Shown here piece after piece: positions 5,407-8,419 of a stretch of 8,419 bases of DNA. Numbering within the stretch: position 1 is the stretch's first letter; each line of letters begins with the position of its first letter. Source of the stretch: an uncultured Bacilli bacterium. Lineage in GTDB: Bacteria; Bacillota_I; Bacilli_A; RF39; UBA660. The notes beneath the pieces are model-generated. The model saw only the letters and a list, made by a program, of their open reading frames with translations, was not told where the DNA came from and made no database searches. The position numbers were made by a program, and so were the translations under genes. The stretch spans positions 1 through 8,419 of the forward strand of contig CANQAO010000047.1 in assembly GCA_947589375.1 (NCBI GenBank), read 5' to 3'.

Positions 5407-8400
5407 ATGAAACACCTAAAATTTAAATATTTATTCATCTTTTTATTCATATTTGTCCTATGTCCTTTTAGCGCCAAAGCCGCTAATGGTATAACTTTAA
5501 ATGTGGATAAAAAAGATTTAGAAGCGGGCGATGAAATCACAGTAAAAGCTATTTTACCAAGTGATATGGATGCTTATGCTTTTATGGCTACTTTACAATA
5601 CGATAAAAATGTTTTCCGTAAAATAGATGATACTAATTTTACTGCCAACGATGAAGCTATAGATATTACCTATAATACGAAAAACCATAAATTTGGAATT
5701 ATAAATAAATCAGGTCAAACTACTGATGAATTATTTAGTGTCCATTTAAAAGTCAAAAACAACACCCATGTCGGTAATACTAACATTGCCTTAACTAATA
5801 TTACGGCTTCTAATGGTAATAAGGAAATTATCTTCCCAAAAGTTTCAACTAAATTGTATGTCACGCGTGATGCGAAGGAAGGGGAGGCCTTACCAACTTA
5901 TAAAGAAAATAAAATTAAAGAAGATAAGGAAACAAAGGCCACTATTTTAGCGACAACTCCACTTTTAATTACCTTGTTAATTGAAATGTTTATCTTATTT
6001 TTTATAATTATCTATATGTATACTAAACATCGCGATAAAAAAGCCCCATTTTATGGTTTACTTGCGTTTGAAATCGTTTTAGTCTTAGCAGTCGCACTTT
6101 TATTTGGTTTTAATAATAATAAGCAAGATGTCAATAAAGATGGAACGAAAGACTATGATGATACCAAAGATATTATCGATTATCTAATTCAAGTCGATCA
6201 TGAAAAAGACGTGGCTTTGGATGTTAATGGTGACGGGGTTATCGATATCAATGACGCTGGCAATTTAGCTAAACATGTTAAAAAGAACTCTAAAGCTAAA
6301 TTATATGGGGTAGGTGCATCTATTAACGATAATGATGAAGCTAGACCTAAACCACCAACCAAAGTTTCCGTTAAGAATACTGCCGATAATGATTACTATG
6401 TTACAAAAGGGGAAATAACGCTTAAATTTACGGCTGATATTTCGCCTAAAGGAATTACCATTAAACAAGTTAAAATTGGTGGTAAATACTATCCAGTTAC
6501 TTTAAATAATGGTGTTTATTCCGTTAAAATAAATACGCCTTCAAAACCTGGTCAATATACTTTTGCGATAACAGAAGTAGTTTTAAGTAATAATGAAAAA
6601 ATAAATACTAATCTTAGAATTACCAAAGAAATTTTAAAAGATGTTCCTTTTGTCAATGAATTTGATTTAGATGATGAGGAAAAAATTTTAAGTTTCCAAT
6701 TAGAAGATGAAGATAAGGCCTTTATCGATGGCACCGTGACTATTTATAAAGGGGAAGAAAAACTTGCCAGTGAGGCTGTTAATAAACATGGTAAAACCAG
6801 CATTCAATTTGAAGCTAAGGATGATGTTGCTTATATTGTCAAAATTGTCGGCACTTATGATTTAGATAGTCAAATTGGCGATGACCAAAATTTCTATGAT
6901 AATGAAATCATGTTTACTCATACATTTATGTTTGGTGGGGATTATGACTTCACTTTAACCAATGCTTCTATTACGGATGCGATTCAAAAAAATGAAACAC
7001 CTATTATTTCGTTTACTAGTACTAATAATCGAAATTCGGCCGTAATATCAGCTAATATGACCACAAAGGAAAAAACTACTGATTACAACATCACGAAAAC
7101 CAGTGGTAATAATTATGAAGTTGCCTTAGTAGGCGCTAATACTAATCCTGGAAAACATACAGTAACTTTAAATAATGTCGGTTTAGATAGTTTAAAGACA
7201 TTTTATAATAATAAAGATTATGAAGCTAAAACCTTAACTTATACAGTACTTAAAGATGCTCCTAAAGCCGAGAATCTTGTTTTAACTGATAGTAAAGAAA
7301 ATGATAGTATCAAGGCGACATTTAAATTAAAAGATGAAAATAAAACTATAAAAAAATTAACTATCGTTTTAGTAGATTCTACCGGTAAAATAGCTGATAA
7401 AAAAGAAATGACTGACGATGAGTTAAAACAAAATAGTATAGAAGTATTATTATCTTATAAAACTAGTTATAATGGTTTATATACGGTAAAAGTTTTAGCA
7501 GATTATGATCTTTCAGAACAATATAAATATAACGATAAGAGTATCGGTGAACAAAGTATTTTAACGACTGGTAACACAGTTTATATTACCAATATGGCTG
7601 TAAATAAGGGCAACTTATATCCTGTTAAAAACCAAAAACAATATCAGCTTCTTTTCGATGTTCATATCGATGAAGCGGTAGCTAAAGCCAAACGTAATGC
7701 CTTTTATTCGCAAATATCTAATATTACCATAAATGGTCTTAATTATCAGGCAGGTAGTGTAAATGGATCAACCAATACCGATTATAAAGCTAGTTTATAT
7801 TTTACCGTCCCAAATGAATCTGGTATATTGGATATCAAAGCTAATAGAGTCCAGTTCGTTATTAATGGTTATTATAATTATAATAAAGCTGATGTATATG
7901 CCGTAGAAGAAAAGAAAATAACCATTGATGTTTTAAAAGATAAACCGAAAATTGAAAATTTAACTATTACTGATAACTATGATGAGGATGAAGCCACCTT
8001 TGATTTTGATGTAGTTTTAGATGATAAAGCTACTGGTAATGCAAATGATTTTGAAAATGGCTTTATTAAATATGGTAATGTTTCCGAACCGATTACAAAA
8101 GGCCATAACAAAATAACTTTAAAAGATATTCAAAAAGATACTAATTTAGATTTAACATTTACTGGTGATTACGACTTAGATACGGATACTATTCAAGAAA
8201 CTACTGATAAGAATGCCTTCAAAAAAGGTGAACTTCTTAAAGTTACATATGGTTTATATGATAAAGATACTTATAAAGATATTGCGATTGAAAATGGTCA
8301 AGCGATAAGTGAAAAAAATAATCATTACTTTGAGAAGAATGAAAAATTTAAATTAAAGTTTGCCATTAATAATGTCAATGAGAAATTAGCCGCTATGCCG

Positions 8401-8419
8401 GAGAAAGTCATTATTGATA
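5407..8419 (+). CDS. Large surface protein with cohesin-like domain, membrane hairpin, dockerin and repeats (3' partial)
   Basis: The frame is open for 1004 codons to the right edge, so the C-terminus is unseen. Order of parts: a signal peptide (1-25, lysine-rich start, hydrophobic core, likely cleavage after AKA); a cohesin-like beta-sandwich (about 27-155), with DLEAGDEITVKA, then FMATLQYDKNVF and a closing VSTKLYV strand; a charged linker; transmembrane segments at about 185-205 and 215-235 joined by a basic loop (YTKHRDKKAP); a dockerin (about 240-292) with two full calcium loops, DVNKDGTKDYDD (241-252) and DVNGDGVIDIND (272-283); then beta-rich modules to the edge. The junction motif [IV]LKDxP recurs at 409, 614 and 842, and YDL at 484, 700 and 922, so the repeat unit is about 205-230 residues. 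By the positive-inside rule, both cohesin and dockerin face outward. The repeats recall, from memory only, modules in streptococcal Zmp-type and other Bacillota surface proteins. No enzymatic domain or LPXTG anchor is visible; the function is unknown, with adhesion or surface assembly most likely. Confidence 0.85.
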   Translation, partial: MKHLKFKYLFIFLFIFVLCPFSAKAANGITLNVDKKDLEAGDEITVKAILPSDMDAYAFMATLQYDKNVFRKIDDTNFTANDEAIDITYNTKNHKFGIINKSGQTTDELFSVHLKVKNNTHVGNTNIALTNITASNGNKEIIFPKVSTKLYVTRDAKEGEALPTYKENKIKEDKETKATILATTPLLITLLIEMFILFFIIIYMYTKHRDKKAPFYGLLAFEIVLVLAVALLFGFNNNKQDVNKDGTKDYDDTKDIIDYLIQVDHEKDVALDVNGDGVIDINDAGNLAKHVKKNSKAKLYGVGASINDNDEARPKPPTKVSVKNTADNDYYVTKGEITLKFTADISPKGITIKQVKIGGKYYPVTLNNGVYSVKINTPSKPGQYTFAITEVVLSNNEKINTNLRITKEILKDVPFVNEFDLDDEEKILSFQLEDEDKAFIDGTVTIYKGEEKLASEAVNKHGKTSIQFEAKDDVAYIVKIVGTYDLDSQIGDDQNFYDNEIMFTHTFMFGGDYDFTLTNASITDAIQKNETPIISFTSTNNRNSAVISANMTTKEKTTDYNITKTSGNNYEVALVGANTNPGKHTVTLNNVGLDSLKTFYNNKDYEAKTLTYTVLKDAPKAENLVLTDSKENDSIKATFKLKDENKTIKKLTIVLVDSTGKIADKKEMTDDELKQNSIEVLLSYKTSYNGLYTVKVLADYDLSEQYKYNDKSIGEQSILTTGNTVYITNMAVNKGNLYPVKNQKQYQLLFDVHIDEAVAKAKRNAFYSQISNITINGLNYQAGSVNGSTNTDYKASLYFTVPNESGILDIKANRVQFVINGYYNYNKADVYAVEEKKITIDVLKDKPKIENLTITDNYDEDEATFDFDVVLDDKATGNANDFENGFIKYGNVSEPITKGHNKITLKDIQKDTNLDLTFTGDYDLDTDTIQETTDKNAFKKGELLKVTYGLYDKDTYKDIAIENGQAISEKNNHYFEKNEKFKLKFAINNVNEKLAAMPEKVIID
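5485..5871 (+). other. Cohesin-like domain of the surface protein
   Basis: Residues 27-155 follow the cohesin pattern: an early strand, then an acidic turn with 'AGDEITV', a central 'A.L.YD..VF' strand (YDKNVFRKI), a late 'ELFSVHLKVK' strand, a 'VGNTNIALTNITASNGN' segment and a final strand. Cohesins bind dockerins through a beta-sheet face. The call is by pattern, and a related carbohydrate-binding or Ig-like fold cannot be excluded. Confidence 0.65.
5959..6111 (+). other. Two-helix membrane hairpin in the surface protein
   Basis: Residues 185-205 and 215-235 are hydrophobic and separated by a short loop with K207, H208, R209, K211 and K212. The basic loop should be cytoplasmic, putting the preceding and following domains outside. 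Each helix carries one glutamate (E193 and E222). Confidence 0.8.
6124..6282 (+). other. Dockerin domain of the surface protein
   Basis: Two EF-hand-like loops each have acidic or Asn ligands at positions 1, 3, 5, 9 and 12 (D241, N243, D245, D249, D252 and D272, N274, D276, D280, D283), followed by helices DTKDIIDYLI and NDAGNLAKHV. This is the duplicated F-hand layout of type I/II dockerins, which bind calcium and cohesins. Confidence 0.85.
6631..8419 (+). repeat. Tandem protein modules of about 205-230 residues
   Basis: Three module starts are marked by ILKDVP (409), VLKDAP (614) and VLKDKP (842), the last two followed by ENL. About 75-86 residues later each has a YDL strand (GTYDLD, ADYDLS, GDYDLD). 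A second half-module follows, ending in a strand that leads into the next LKDxP. A lone second-half unit (about 317-408) precedes the first full module, and the third is cut by the window edge. Similarity is at protein level only; the DNA copies are well diverged. Confidence 0.7.

Noticed and set aside
5452..5466. Cysteine 19 in the signal peptide as a lipoprotein site.
   Set aside because: The residues before it are V and L, so the required small residue at -1 is missing; AKA at 23-25 is a normal signal peptidase I site.
6552..6734. Minus-strand frame within the surface-protein gene.
   Set aside because: Serine/lysine-rich shadow of the repeated modules with no start signals.
1..8419. CRISPR array, tRNA, rRNA or complete insertion sequence.
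   Set aside because: No regularly spaced DNA repeats, no cloverleaf or rRNA-like segments, and no terminal inverted repeats around the Rpn copies were seen.

Overview
The window is AT-rich and all recognisable genes lie on the + strand. It reads as chromosomal DNA of a low-GC Bacillota/Bacilli-type bacterium. The ParE and ParC sequences are of the Gram-positive type. Tryptophan is written as TGG throughout and stop codons are TAG/TAA, so the standard bacterial code (not the mycoplasma code 4) is in use. The mix of an Rpn-family nuclease locus and a surface protein with cohesin and dockerin modules suggests an uncultured, host- or gut-associated relative of the Mollicutes/Erysipelotrichia. That placement is an inference, not something the sequence proves.

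Positions 1-692: two partial copies of an Rpn/PD-(D/E)XK-transposase-family gene in tandem. Copy 1 enters from the left edge and only its last 71 codons are visible. Copy 2 (244-678) lacks the N-terminal nuclease half. The two share an 89-bp stretch with a single mismatch, then a 12-nt in-frame length difference, then diverge. Each copy ends in its own intrinsic terminator overlapping its stop codon. Copy 2 has a good internal ribosome-binding site and ATG that would make a 75-residue C-terminal protein, which recalls the intragenic small proteins described for E. coli rpn genes.

Positions 693-5189: the topoisomerase IV operon. A promoter (TTGACA, 17-nt spacer, TATGTT) precedes parE, and parC follows within a few nucleotides of the parE stop or overlaps it, depending on the start used. 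A stem-loop with a T-run closes the operon. ParE supplies ATPase and TOPRIM functions and ParC supplies the cleavage tyrosine and a beta-propeller; together they decatenate daughter chromosomes.

Positions 5190-5406: an AT-rich intergenic region with a TATAAT element, a strong Shine-Dalgarno and an inverted repeat that overlaps the promoter.

Positions 5407-8419: the first 1004 residues of a very large surface protein that runs off the right edge. The visible order is signal peptide, cohesin-like domain, two membrane segments forming a hairpin, dockerin with two complete calcium loops, then repeated beta-rich modules of about 205-230 residues. Cohesin and dockerin in one chain, on either side of a membrane hairpin and predicted to face the same outer side, is the most unusual thing in the window.
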